Of a DNA stretch of 11,988 bases, positions 6,711 through 11,988 are shown piece by piece. The stretch lies in assembly GCA_947448675.1 (NCBI GenBank), contig CANFOR010000069.1:1-11988 (forward strand). Reading direction: 5' to 3'. The notes under the pieces were generated by a model, which was not told the DNA's origin, ran no database searches, and saw nothing but the letters and a program-made list of their open reading frames with translations. The stretch is from Betaproteobacteria bacterium. Lineage in GTDB: Bacteria; Pseudomonadota; Gammaproteobacteria; Burkholderiales; Burkholderiaceae_C. Numbering within the stretch: the first letter of the stretch is position 1; every line of letters starts with the position of its first letter. The position numbers and the translations under genes are program-made.

Positions 6711-6842
6711 ATGAAGTTTTTCCACACTCTGCTGCGTCTCGCTTCCTACACAGCGCAGCAAGTTGCAGAAGCCCTAATGGCTCCTATTTTTATAGCTGCT
6801 TACGCATATTCCATGCGCCTTAGCCGCATTTTTACCCTATGA
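6711..6842 (+). CDS. Possible 43-residue leader peptide ORF, stop overlapping the ATPase start
   Basis: An ATG-initiated ORF of 43 codons beginning MKFFHTLLRLASYTAQQ and ending RLSRIFTL. Its TGA (6840-6842) overlaps the ATG of the ABC ATPase (6839-6841) in an ATGA arrangement, the usual sign of translational coupling. The ATPase start has no Shine-Dalgarno of its own, which would make coupling useful. The ORF itself also lacks a ribosome binding site, but its ATG lies just where the GATAAT box would start transcription, so it could be read from a leaderless mRNA. Residues about 23-42 are encoded by the dispersed repeat and include a hydrophobic run. No similarity to a known leader is recognised, and chance is a real alternative. 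Confidence 0.3.
   Translation: MKFFHTLLRLASYTAQQVAEALMAPIFIAAYAYSMRLSRIFTL
6774..6835 (+). repeat. Dispersed intergenic repeat, copy B
   Basis: This copy reads TATAGCTGCTTACGCAT, a 5-nt loop, ATGCGCCTT, then GCATTTTTAC, ending a few bases before the ATPase ATG. It is the closest match to copy A (794-850, other strand) and shares the CGCAT/ATGCG mini-hairpin. Because it sits next to the start codon, it could affect ribosome access to the ATPase message. Confidence 0.65.
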
Positions 6843-7675
6843 ATGTGGTCTTGCAAGCCTGTGCTGCGCAGCACCCGGCGGCGACGCTGGGCGCGCGTTT
6901 GGCCTTGCAGCCCATGAGCTTGGCGCTTGCGCCGGGCGAGCAGGTGGCCGTTATTGGCCCCTCGGGCGCGGGCAAGACCACGCTCTTGCATCTGCTGGCC
7001 TGCGCGCTGCAGCCTGCGCTGGGCCAGTTGCAATTGCAAGGCTTGAACCCTTGGGCTTTGCCGCCGCCTGCTTTGCAGCGTTTGCGCACGCAGATTTTCT
7101 TGGCGCCCCAGGCGCCGCCGCTGCCGCCGCGCCAGCGCGTCGTTACGGCGGTGTTGGCGGGCTGCTTGCCCGCCATGGGCCTGTGGCGCAGTGTGACCAG
7201 TTTGCTTGCGCCGAGTGCAGCGCACATTGCTTTGGCCGACGCCGCGCTGGAGCGTTTTGACGCCAGCAGCAAACTCTTTGAACGGGTTGACAGGCTCTCG
7301 GGTGGCGAGCGCCAGCGCGTGGGTTTGGCGCGCGCCTTGGTGGCCAACGCGCAGCTGCTGCTGATTGACGAGCCGCTCTCTGCGCTCGACCCGCGCAGCG
7401 CGCGCCAGGCCATGGCTTCGCTCTGCACGCATGCGCGAGCCAACGGCGCGACTTTGGTGGCCAGCCTGCACCATGTCGAGATGGCGCTGCAGCACTTTCC
7501 GCGCATCCTGGGTTTGAAGAACGGCGAGCTGCAGTTTGACCTGCCCGCTAGCCAGGTCAGCCCCGCGCATTTGCAGGCGCTCTACGCTCAGCACCCTGAA
7601 GAGCTGCACGCGCAGCTCGGCACTGCAGACGACTTGTCTGCGCCCAGCGCACCAGTGCTGATGCAATGCCGCTAG
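6839..7675 (+). CDS. PhnC-like ABC transporter ATPase
   Basis: A 278-residue cytoplasmic ATP-binding subunit with all nucleotide-binding motifs: Walker A GPSGAGKT (40-47), Q-loop Gln91, signature LSGGE (153-157), Walker B LLLIDEP (173-179), D-loop SALD (181-184) and switch His211. The stretch VLAGCLPAMGLWRSV (105-119) is the helical insert typical of PhnC-class ATPases, matching the PhnD-class binding protein upstream. It powers import through the two permeases that follow. The ATG overlaps the stop of a possible leader ORF, and the gene ends 10 bp inside the first permease gene, so the three membrane-complex genes are one translationally coupled operon. Residues 255-278 are a tail beyond the usual fold. 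Confidence 0.92.
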   Translation: MNVVLQACAAQHPAATLGARLALQPMSLALAPGEQVAVIGPSGAGKTTLLHLLACALQPALGQLQLQGLNPWALPPPALQRLRTQIFLAPQAPPLPPRQRVVTAVLAGCLPAMGLWRSVTSLLAPSAAHIALADAALERFDASSKLFERVDRLSGGERQRVGLARALVANAQLLLIDEPLSALDPRSARQAMASLCTHARANGATLVASLHHVEMALQHFPRILGLKNGELQFDLPASQVSPAHLQALYAQHPEELHAQLGTADDLSAPSAPVLMQCR

Positions 7676-8487
7676 CGCGTCTGTACGACCCCGCCCGCCA
7701 AGGCCGCGTGTTTTGGTTGGTGTTCTTGGCGCTGCTGAGTTGGCCCTTGCTGGTGCTGTGCGAGTTCAAGCCCTGGGTGCTGCTAGAGCCCGGTAGCTTG
7801 AAGCCCGCTTGGCGTTTTGTCAGCGACTTTTTTCCGCCCAAGTTAGAGCCTGGATTTTTGGCCCTGGTGCTGCATGAAACTTGGCGCACGGTGGCCATGG
7901 CCACGGCGGGCATTGCGCTGGCCCTGCTGTTGGCGGTGCCGCTGGCCTTGCTGTCGGTGCAGGTGCTGTCGCTGTCGGCGCTCACGGGGCGCATGGCGCG
8001 TGGACCGCTGGCGCTGCGTTGGTTTTTGCGCGGCCTGCTCTTGGTCTTGCGCAGCGTGCCCGAGCTGATCTGGGCCCTGGTGTTTGTGCGGGTGGTGGGC
8101 CTGGGGCCGACATCAGGCGTGCTGGCCATTGCGCTCACCTATGCGGGCATGCTGGGCAAGGTGTACGCCGAAATTTTAGAGTCCGGCGAGCGCGCGCCCA
8201 CCCAAGCCCTGCTGCGCAACGGTGCCGGGCGCATGCAAGCCTTTTGCTATGCACTGCTGCCGCAAAACGCCACCGAACTGTGCAGCTACACCGTCTACCG
8301 CTGGGAGTGCGCGATTCGCTCTTCTGCCGTGCTGGGCTTTGTCGGCGCGGGTGGCCTGGGCCAGTTGATGGACGGCTCGATGAAGATGTTCAACGGCTCT
8401 GAAGTAGCCACCATACTCTTGGTTTTTATGGCCCTGGTGTGGCTGGCCGACCAAGCCAGCGCCTTCTTGCGCAGGGCATTGGCATGA
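7666..8487 (+). CDS. PhnE-like ABC transporter permease 1
   Basis: A 273-residue inner-membrane permease. Hydrophobic segments lie at about 15-32, 72-97, 122-145, 147-166 and 246-262. The cytoplasmic EAA loop that docks on the ATPase is at 167-200 (YAEILESGERAPTQ through YALLPQ). The family signature YRWECAIRSSAVLG and VGAGGLGQLM (211-235) follows. It overlaps the ATPase gene by 10 bp and the next permease by 4 bp (ATGA). It resembles the second permease closely in the last third (SYxxYRWExxIRxxAVLG in both), so the pair arose by duplication and probably forms a heterodimeric channel. The substrate follows that of the PhnD-class binding protein. Confidence 0.92.
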   Translation: MPLARLYDPARQGRVFWLVFLALLSWPLLVLCEFKPWVLLEPGSLKPAWRFVSDFFPPKLEPGFLALVLHETWRTVAMATAGIALALLLAVPLALLSVQVLSLSALTGRMARGPLALRWFLRGLLLVLRSVPELIWALVFVRVVGLGPTSGVLAIALTYAGMLGKVYAEILESGERAPTQALLRNGAGRMQAFCYALLPQNATELCSYTVYRWECAIRSSAVLGFVGAGGLGQLMDGSMKMFNGSEVATILLVFMALVWLADQASAFLRRALA

Positions 8488-9404
8488 GGCCTGCGCCAAG
8501 CCCCAGCCAAATGCCCAGCAGCCTGGCGCGCGCTGCCGCAGCGCAGCGTTTGCAAGCGCCTGCGCGCTGGCATGGGCGCTGCAAGGTGTGCTGGTTCAGT
8601 CTGGGCCTGCTGCTTTTGGTGGTGGCCAGTTTTGCCACGCTCGACCTGCAATGGGCGCGCTTTGCATCGCCGAGCGCGTTGCGCAGCATGGGCCGCTTTG
8701 TGGCGGAGTTGATGAGCCCGCAACTCGACGCGGGCTTTTTGCGCAAGCTGCTCGCGGCCACGCTAGAGACGCTGGCCATGTCGGCCGTGGGCACGGCGCT
8801 GGCGGCCCTGATCGGCTTGGCCTTGGCCCTGCCCGCGAGCAAAAACTTTGCGCAACTGCTTGTGCAAAAGCGTGCGCAAGATAGCGTGTTAGCTGGGGCA
8901 CAAAGCCGCGCACCAGAGCGTGCATGGTGGCGCGGCCCCACGCGCTTGCTGCTCAACGCGCTGCGCAGCATCCCCGAGCTGGTCTGGGCCAGCCTGCTGC
9001 TGATTGCCGCAGGCCTGGGCCCCTTTGCGGGCACCCTGGCCCTGGCCCTGCACACCAGCGGGGTGCTGGGCCGCTTGTTTGCCGAGGCCTTAGAGAACGC
9101 GCCCGCAGGCCCGGCCTTTGCGCTGCGTGTGCGCGGGGTCGGCACGCTGCGCACCATGCTCTACGCCACGCTGCCACAAATACTGCCCCAGCTGATGAGC
9201 TACAGCCTCTACCGCTGGGAGAACAACATCCGCGCTGCCGCTGTGCTCGGCGTGGTGGGGGCCGGTGGCCTGGGCCAAATGCTGGCCTTTCACATGGGCC
9301 TGTTCCAAATGCGCGAGACCAGCTCCGTGCTGCTGGCCATGCTCTTGCTGGTGGCTCTGGTCGATGGCCTGAGCAGCTGGTGGCGTTGGCGCATGACGCG
9401 CTGA
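8484..9404 (+). CDS. PhnE-like ABC transporter permease 2
   Basis: A 306-residue permease paralogous to the one before it. The ATG at 8484 overlaps the preceding stop (ATGA); an in-frame ATG 45 bp upstream lies inside permease 1 and is less likely. After a 30-residue basic and Ala/Pro-rich N-terminus come membrane segments at about 36-52, 89-117, 163-182, 184-200 and 279-296. The EAA loop is LFAEALENAPAG through LYATLPQ (198-231), and the conserved YRWENNIRAAAVLG with VGAGGLGQML spans 243-267. Compared with permease 1 it has a longer polar loop (about 125-150). It ends the transporter operon; the following 201 bp carry a repeat and the higBA promoter. Confidence 0.92.
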   Translation: MRPAPSPSQMPSSLARAAAAQRLQAPARWHGRCKVCWFSLGLLLLVVASFATLDLQWARFASPSALRSMGRFVAELMSPQLDAGFLRKLLAATLETLAMSAVGTALAALIGLALALPASKNFAQLLVQKRAQDSVLAGAQSRAPERAWWRGPTRLLLNALRSIPELVWASLLLIAAGLGPFAGTLALALHTSGVLGRLFAEALENAPAGPAFALRVRGVGTLRTMLYATLPQILPQLMSYSLYRWENNIRAAAVLGVVGAGGLGQMLAFHMGLFQMRETSSVLLAMLLLVALVDGLSSWWRWRMTR

Positions 9405-9435
9405 ATAGCGCAATTTCAAGCCGATTTTTATAGAT

Positions 9436-9487
9436 TAAATGCCTTGAAAAGCGCGCCAGATATGCGTTGACAGCTATAAATTTTATA
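9436..9487 (-). repeat. Dispersed intergenic repeat, copy C (diverged)
   Basis: On the minus strand this reads TTTATAGCTGTCAACGCAT, a short loop, GGCGCGC, then AAGGCATTTA, following the same order as copies A and B with more changes. It lies between the last transporter gene and the toxin-antitoxin module. A second TTTTTATAG block at 9424-9432 is on the opposite strand, so the region may hold paired ends of the element. Confidence 0.5.
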
Positions 9488-9570
9488 GTGCGCGTCGCAG
9501 CACTGCAGGCACGATGAGGCGGTCGTTTTAGGGCGAGCAGCATGTTTGCGTCAATAGCAACCAATATTTG

Positions 9571-9599
9571 TTGTTGTAGTCCCAATACGGGACTACAAT
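9571..9599 (+). promoter_or_regulatory. higBA promoter with a perfect palindromic operator
   Basis: TTGTAGTCCC (9574-9583) and GGGACTACAA (9589-9598) form a perfect 10-bp inverted repeat around the spacer AATAC. TACAAT (9594-9599) is a good -10 box, and TTGTTG (9571-9576) lies exactly 17 bp before it as a weak -35. The palindrome fills the core promoter, so a bound dimer would block RNA polymerase. The likely binder is HigA, which represses its own operon in related systems. Transcription would start at or next to the higB ATG at 9606. Confidence 0.75.
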
Positions 9600-9605
9600 G
9601 CGTGC

Positions 9606-9908
9606 ATGCATTTGGTTTCCCTCCCGCCGCTGCTGCGCTTTACTGTGATGCACCCGGATGCCAAGCAGTCGGTGCTGGCTTGGTGTAACGAGGTACGCAA
9701 GGCCCGGTGGACGCAGCCTGCCGACATCAAGGCGCAGTACGCCAGTGCCAGTATTTTGAAGCACCGCCGGGTGGTGTTCAACCTCAAGGGCAACGAATAC
9801 CGTTTGATCGTTGCCGTGGCCTATAAGCTGGGTTTTGCCTACGTCAAGTTCATTGGCACCCATGCAGAATACGACGCAGTAGATGCCAACACGGTAGAGC
9901 AAGTTTGA
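9606..9908 (+). CDS. higB: HigB-type mRNA interferase toxin
   Basis: A 100-residue toxin of the HigB (RelE/ParE-fold) family, an endoribonuclease that cuts mRNA at the ribosome. Family marks are HPDAKQSVLAW (16-26), VVFNLKGNEYRLIV (56-69) and FIGTHAEYDAVDA (82-94), and the length is usual. Toxin-first order, as here, is the HigBA arrangement. No Shine-Dalgarno precedes the ATG, but the -10 box is placed so that the mRNA would begin at or near this codon. The antitoxin gene starts 11 bp after the stop with a much better ribosome binding site, which would favour antitoxin excess. All motifs are intact, so the toxin is probably active. Confidence 0.9.
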   Translation: MHLVSLPPLLRFTVMHPDAKQSVLAWCNEVRKARWTQPADIKAQYASASILKHRRVVFNLKGNEYRLIVAVAYKLGFAYVKFIGTHAEYDAVDANTVEQV

Positions 9909-9919
9909 AGGAGTTCGCC

Positions 9920-10300
9920 ATGCAAGTTCACCCCATTCGCCCCATTCGCACCAAGGCCGACTATCAAGTGGCCCTCAGGCAAGTTTCCGCCTTGGTCGAT
10001 GCCGACCCCAAGCGTGGTTCGCCCGAGGGAGATCGCCTAGAGGTGCTGGGTGCGCTGGTGCAGGCTTACGAGGCAAAGCATTACCCCGTTGAGCTGCCCG
10101 ACCCGATTGAAGCCATTCGCTTTCGCATGGAGCAACAGGGTTTGAGTGCCAAAGACCTGCAACCCATGATTGGCGGCTTAAATCGGGTCTACGAGGTGCT
10201 CAACCGCAAGCGTCCTTTGAGCTTGGCCATGGTGCGCCGTTTGAATGCCAGCCTGGGCATTTCTGCCGAATGCCTGATTCGTGAAGTGGCTGTGGCTTAG
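9920..10300 (+). CDS. higA: HigA-type antitoxin with helix-turn-helix domain
   Basis: A 126-residue antitoxin. The N-terminal part (1-60) has the form seen in HigA proteins that wrap the toxin. Residues about 62-118 are a helix-turn-helix domain: PIEAIRFRMEQQGLSAKDL, then GGLNRVYEVLNRKRPLS with the recognition helix, then MVRRLNASLGI. The ATG at 9920 is chosen because AAGGAG (9908-9913) lies six bases before it; an in-frame TTG at 9905 is less likely. It would neutralise HigB and repress the operon through the palindrome at 9574-9598. Confidence 0.9.
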   Translation: MQVHPIRPIRTKADYQVALRQVSALVDADPKRGSPEGDRLEVLGALVQAYEAKHYPVELPDPIEAIRFRMEQQGLSAKDLQPMIGGLNRVYEVLNRKRPLSLAMVRRLNASLGISAECLIREVAVA

Positions 10301-10309
10301 CCCGCAAAC

Positions 10310-11077
10310 ATGATGCCGCGCAAAAAAACACCCCCCCTCGACCTGCCCGAAGTCAATTTCTCAGAATACGCTGGCGTGCGCGCCTTGCACCTGGGCACCG
10401 AGTGGGTGCAAGGCACCATGCTGCTGGACGAGCCCTTTGCCATTGAGCTGGAATACGTGCAGCGCATGATGGCTTGGTTGTTGTTTGTCGAGCCCGCCAG
10501 CGTAGCCAAGCGCCACGCCATGCAACTGGGTTTGGGCGCGGCGAGCCTGACCAAGTTTTGCTACAAGCGCCTACGCATGCGCAGCACGGCGATCGAGATC
10601 AACCCACAGGTCGAGGCCGCGTGTCGGGGCTGGTTCAAGCTGCCACCCGACGACGCGCGCCTGAGCGTGGTGCTGGCCGATGCGGCAGTGGAAATTGCAA
10701 AGCCGCAGTGGCTGGGTACGGTAGATGCTTTGCAGGTGGACCTGTATGACCACGAAGCTGCCGCCCCGGTGCTCGACAATGCCGACTTTTATGCGCATTG
10801 CCGCGCCCTGCTGACAGAAGACGGTTGCATGGTGGTGAACCTGTTTGGCCGCAATGCCAGCTATGCACGCAGTCTAGAGAGCATGGCCAGCGCTTTTGGC
10901 GAACAGGCGCTGTGGGCGTTTAAACCGACGCGCGAGGGTAATACGGTGGTACTAGCCCAGCGCCAAACCAGTCGCCCGACGCGCGCGCAGCTTGCCGAAA
11001 GGGCAGAAAGCATCCACACTCGCTGTGACTTGCCCGCAGCCAAATGGCTGAAGGTGTTTAAACCCGTATTCCCATGA
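10310..11077 (+). CDS. Spermidine synthase-like protein (methyltransferase fold)
   Basis: A 255-residue protein with the Rossmann-like fold of spermidine synthases and methyltransferases. QLGLGAASLTKF (72-83) is the nucleoside-binding glycine loop, AIEINP (94-99) the acidic ribose-binding strand, and VDLYDHEAAAPVL (143-155) occupies the position of the catalytic Asp loop. The sequence around this Asp is unlike the usual DSTDPxGPA, and the N-terminal domain of true SpeE is short, so polyamine synthesis is doubtful. The role is unknown. The start is ATGATG (10310 or 10313), 9 bp after higA, with no clear ribosome binding site. The stop overlaps the next ATG (ATGA), tying it to the GspE-like ATPase gene. 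It shows none of the EgtD motifs needed to make hercynine. Confidence 0.8.
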   Translation: MMPRKKTPPLDLPEVNFSEYAGVRALHLGTEWVQGTMLLDEPFAIELEYVQRMMAWLLFVEPASVAKRHAMQLGLGAASLTKFCYKRLRMRSTAIEINPQVEAACRGWFKLPPDDARLSVVLADAAVEIAKPQWLGTVDALQVDLYDHEAAAPVLDNADFYAHCRALLTEDGCMVVNLFGRNASYARSLESMASAFGEQALWAFKPTREGNTVVLAQRQTSRPTRAQLAERAESIHTRCDLPAAKWLKVFKPVFP

Positions 11078-11988
11078 ACGCCGTACTCCCCAATACCCGC
11101 CCACCGCAAGCCGCCACCACGGCCCTTAAAACCCCCTACATGGGCCCGGTCGATTGGCGGCGCGTGGTCGAGTGGTTGGCCGAAGACAGCGTGATTTCGG
11201 CCACCGAAGCGGCGCGCACCATGGCCCGCTGTTCGCAGGCCGAGAGCGTGCAAAACCCGCTGGTGCGGCTGGCCAATGTGGCCATGCAGCGCATCAACGA
11301 CACCAAGCCGCTCGACATCGAAACCCTGACCCAATACCTGGCCGGTAAGGCGGGCATGGACTACCTGCGCATCGACCCGCTCAAGGTGGACGTGGGCAAG
11401 GTGGCTGACACCATGAGCGCCGCCTATGCCGAGCGCCACAAGGTGCTGCCGGTGCAGGTCACGCCCCTGGAGGTGGTGGTGGCCACGGCCGAGCCCTTTA
11501 TCAGCGACTGGGTGGCCGAAGTCGAGCGCCAGTCGCGCCGCAAAGTGCGCGTGGTGGTGGCCAACCCGGTGGACATTCACCGCTACACCGCTGAGTTTTA
11601 TGCGCTGGCCAAGTCAGTGCGCGCGGCGGCCAAAGCCGGCGGCAATGCGGGGGCGGCCAGCTTCGAGCAATTGGTCGAGTTGGGCAAGGGAAACAAGGCG
11701 CTGGACGCCAATGACCAAGGCGTAGTGCAGGTGGTGGACTGGCTCTGGCAATACGCCTTTGACCAGCGCGCCAGCGACATCCACCTAGAGCCCCGGCGCG
11801 AGCAGGGCGTGATCCGCTTTCGCATCGACGGCGTTCTGCACCCGGTCTACCAAATGCCTCCCACAGTGATGAACGCCATGACGGCGCGCATCAAGCTTTT
11901 GGGCCGCATGGACGTGGTCGAAAAACGCCGCCCGCAAGACGGGCGTATCAAAACCCGCAACCCGCGTGGTGATGAAATTGAAATGCGC
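11074..11988 (+). CDS. GspE/PilB-type secretion or pilus ATPase, N-terminal part (runs off the window)
   Basis: 305 codons are present before the window ends. Residues about 25-175 are an MshE-N/GspE N-terminal domain (YLRIDPLKVDVGKV at 97-110; HKVLPVQVTPLEVVVAT at 122-138). The start of the ATPase domain follows: VVDWLWQYAFDQRASDIHLEP (about 220-240), IRFRIDGVLHPVYQMP (247-262) and LGRMDVVEKRRPQDGR (276-291), all typical of type II secretion and type IV pilus motor ATPases. Walker A and B lie beyond the edge. It is not assigned to PilB or GspE specifically because no pilus or secretion partner is visible. The ATG at 11074 overlaps the stop of the upstream gene. Confidence 0.9.
   Translation, partial: MNAVLPNTRPPQAATTALKTPYMGPVDWRRVVEWLAEDSVISATEAARTMARCSQAESVQNPLVRLANVAMQRINDTKPLDIETLTQYLAGKAGMDYLRIDPLKVDVGKVADTMSAAYAERHKVLPVQVTPLEVVVATAEPFISDWVAEVERQSRRKVRVVVANPVDIHRYTAEFYALAKSVRAAAKAGGNAGAASFEQLVELGKGNKALDANDQGVVQVVDWLWQYAFDQRASDIHLEPRREQGVIRFRIDGVLHPVYQMPPTVMNAMTARIKLLGRMDVVEKRRPQDGRIKTRNPRGDEIEMR

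Larger units (their letters stand above)
6482..6838 (+). other. 357-bp gap between binding-protein and ATPase genes
   Basis: The first two thirds (6482-6698) hold nothing I can name: a GAGGG/CCCTC pairing around 6493-6512 has no T-tract, and a minus-strand 55-codon ORF lacks a ribosome binding site. The last third has a GATAAT box (6699-6704), a 43-codon ORF starting at 6711 and a dispersed repeat (6774-6835). The gap separates the binding protein from its membrane components, giving a place for separate promoter control. Confidence 0.5.

Noticed and set aside
1..11988. CRISPR array, tRNA, rRNA or insertion sequence
   Set aside because: No regularly spaced direct repeats, no tRNA cloverleaf and no transposase-like reading frame were seen.

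Overview
The window is a dense, high-GC stretch of a chromosome that looks like a betaproteobacterium of the family Comamonadaceae (Variovorax, Acidovorax, Rhodoferax or Limnohabitans type). The evidence is protein sequence style, GC-rich codon use, ATGA-overlapping operons and dispersed intergenic repeats of a kind common in that family. The genus cannot be fixed from the sequence alone.

Layout. Positions 1-735, minus strand: the start of a flavin-containing monooxygenase, cut by the window edge, preceded by a DUF962/Mpo1-like membrane protein in the same operon. Positions 869-4182, minus strand: a two-gene operon of a GT-B glycosyltransferase-like protein (SenB type) and a SelD selenophosphate synthetase fused to an N-terminal FAD/NAD(P)H oxidoreductase. 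Positions 4188-5429, plus strand: an EgtB-like non-haem iron enzyme (SenA type) whose start codon lies 5 bp from the divergent senB start. Positions 5615-9404, plus strand: a complete PhnCDE-like ABC importer (binding protein, ATPase, two permeases) with a possible 43-codon leader ORF before the ATPase. Positions 9574-10300: a HigB/HigA toxin-antitoxin module with a perfect inverted repeat at its start. Positions 10310-11988: a spermidine-synthase-like methyltransferase-fold gene overlapping the start of a GspE/PilB-type ATPase that runs off the window.

How it works together. SelD makes selenophosphate. SenB would use it with a UDP-sugar to make a selenosugar. SenA would join the selenosugar to hercynine to make selenoneine, the selenium analogue of ergothioneine. 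This three-enzyme route was described in 2022 (Variovorax), so the core is known. The adjoining oxyanion-type ABC importer is the natural candidate for selenium uptake, and its substrate is the less settled part. No EgtD (hercynine supply) is encoded in this window. Less described aspects are the FAD-SelD fusion, the almost abutting senA/senB start codons, a dispersed repeat that seems to have been absorbed in frame into senA, and two ATGs sitting where transcription would be expected to start (the putative leader ORF and higB).
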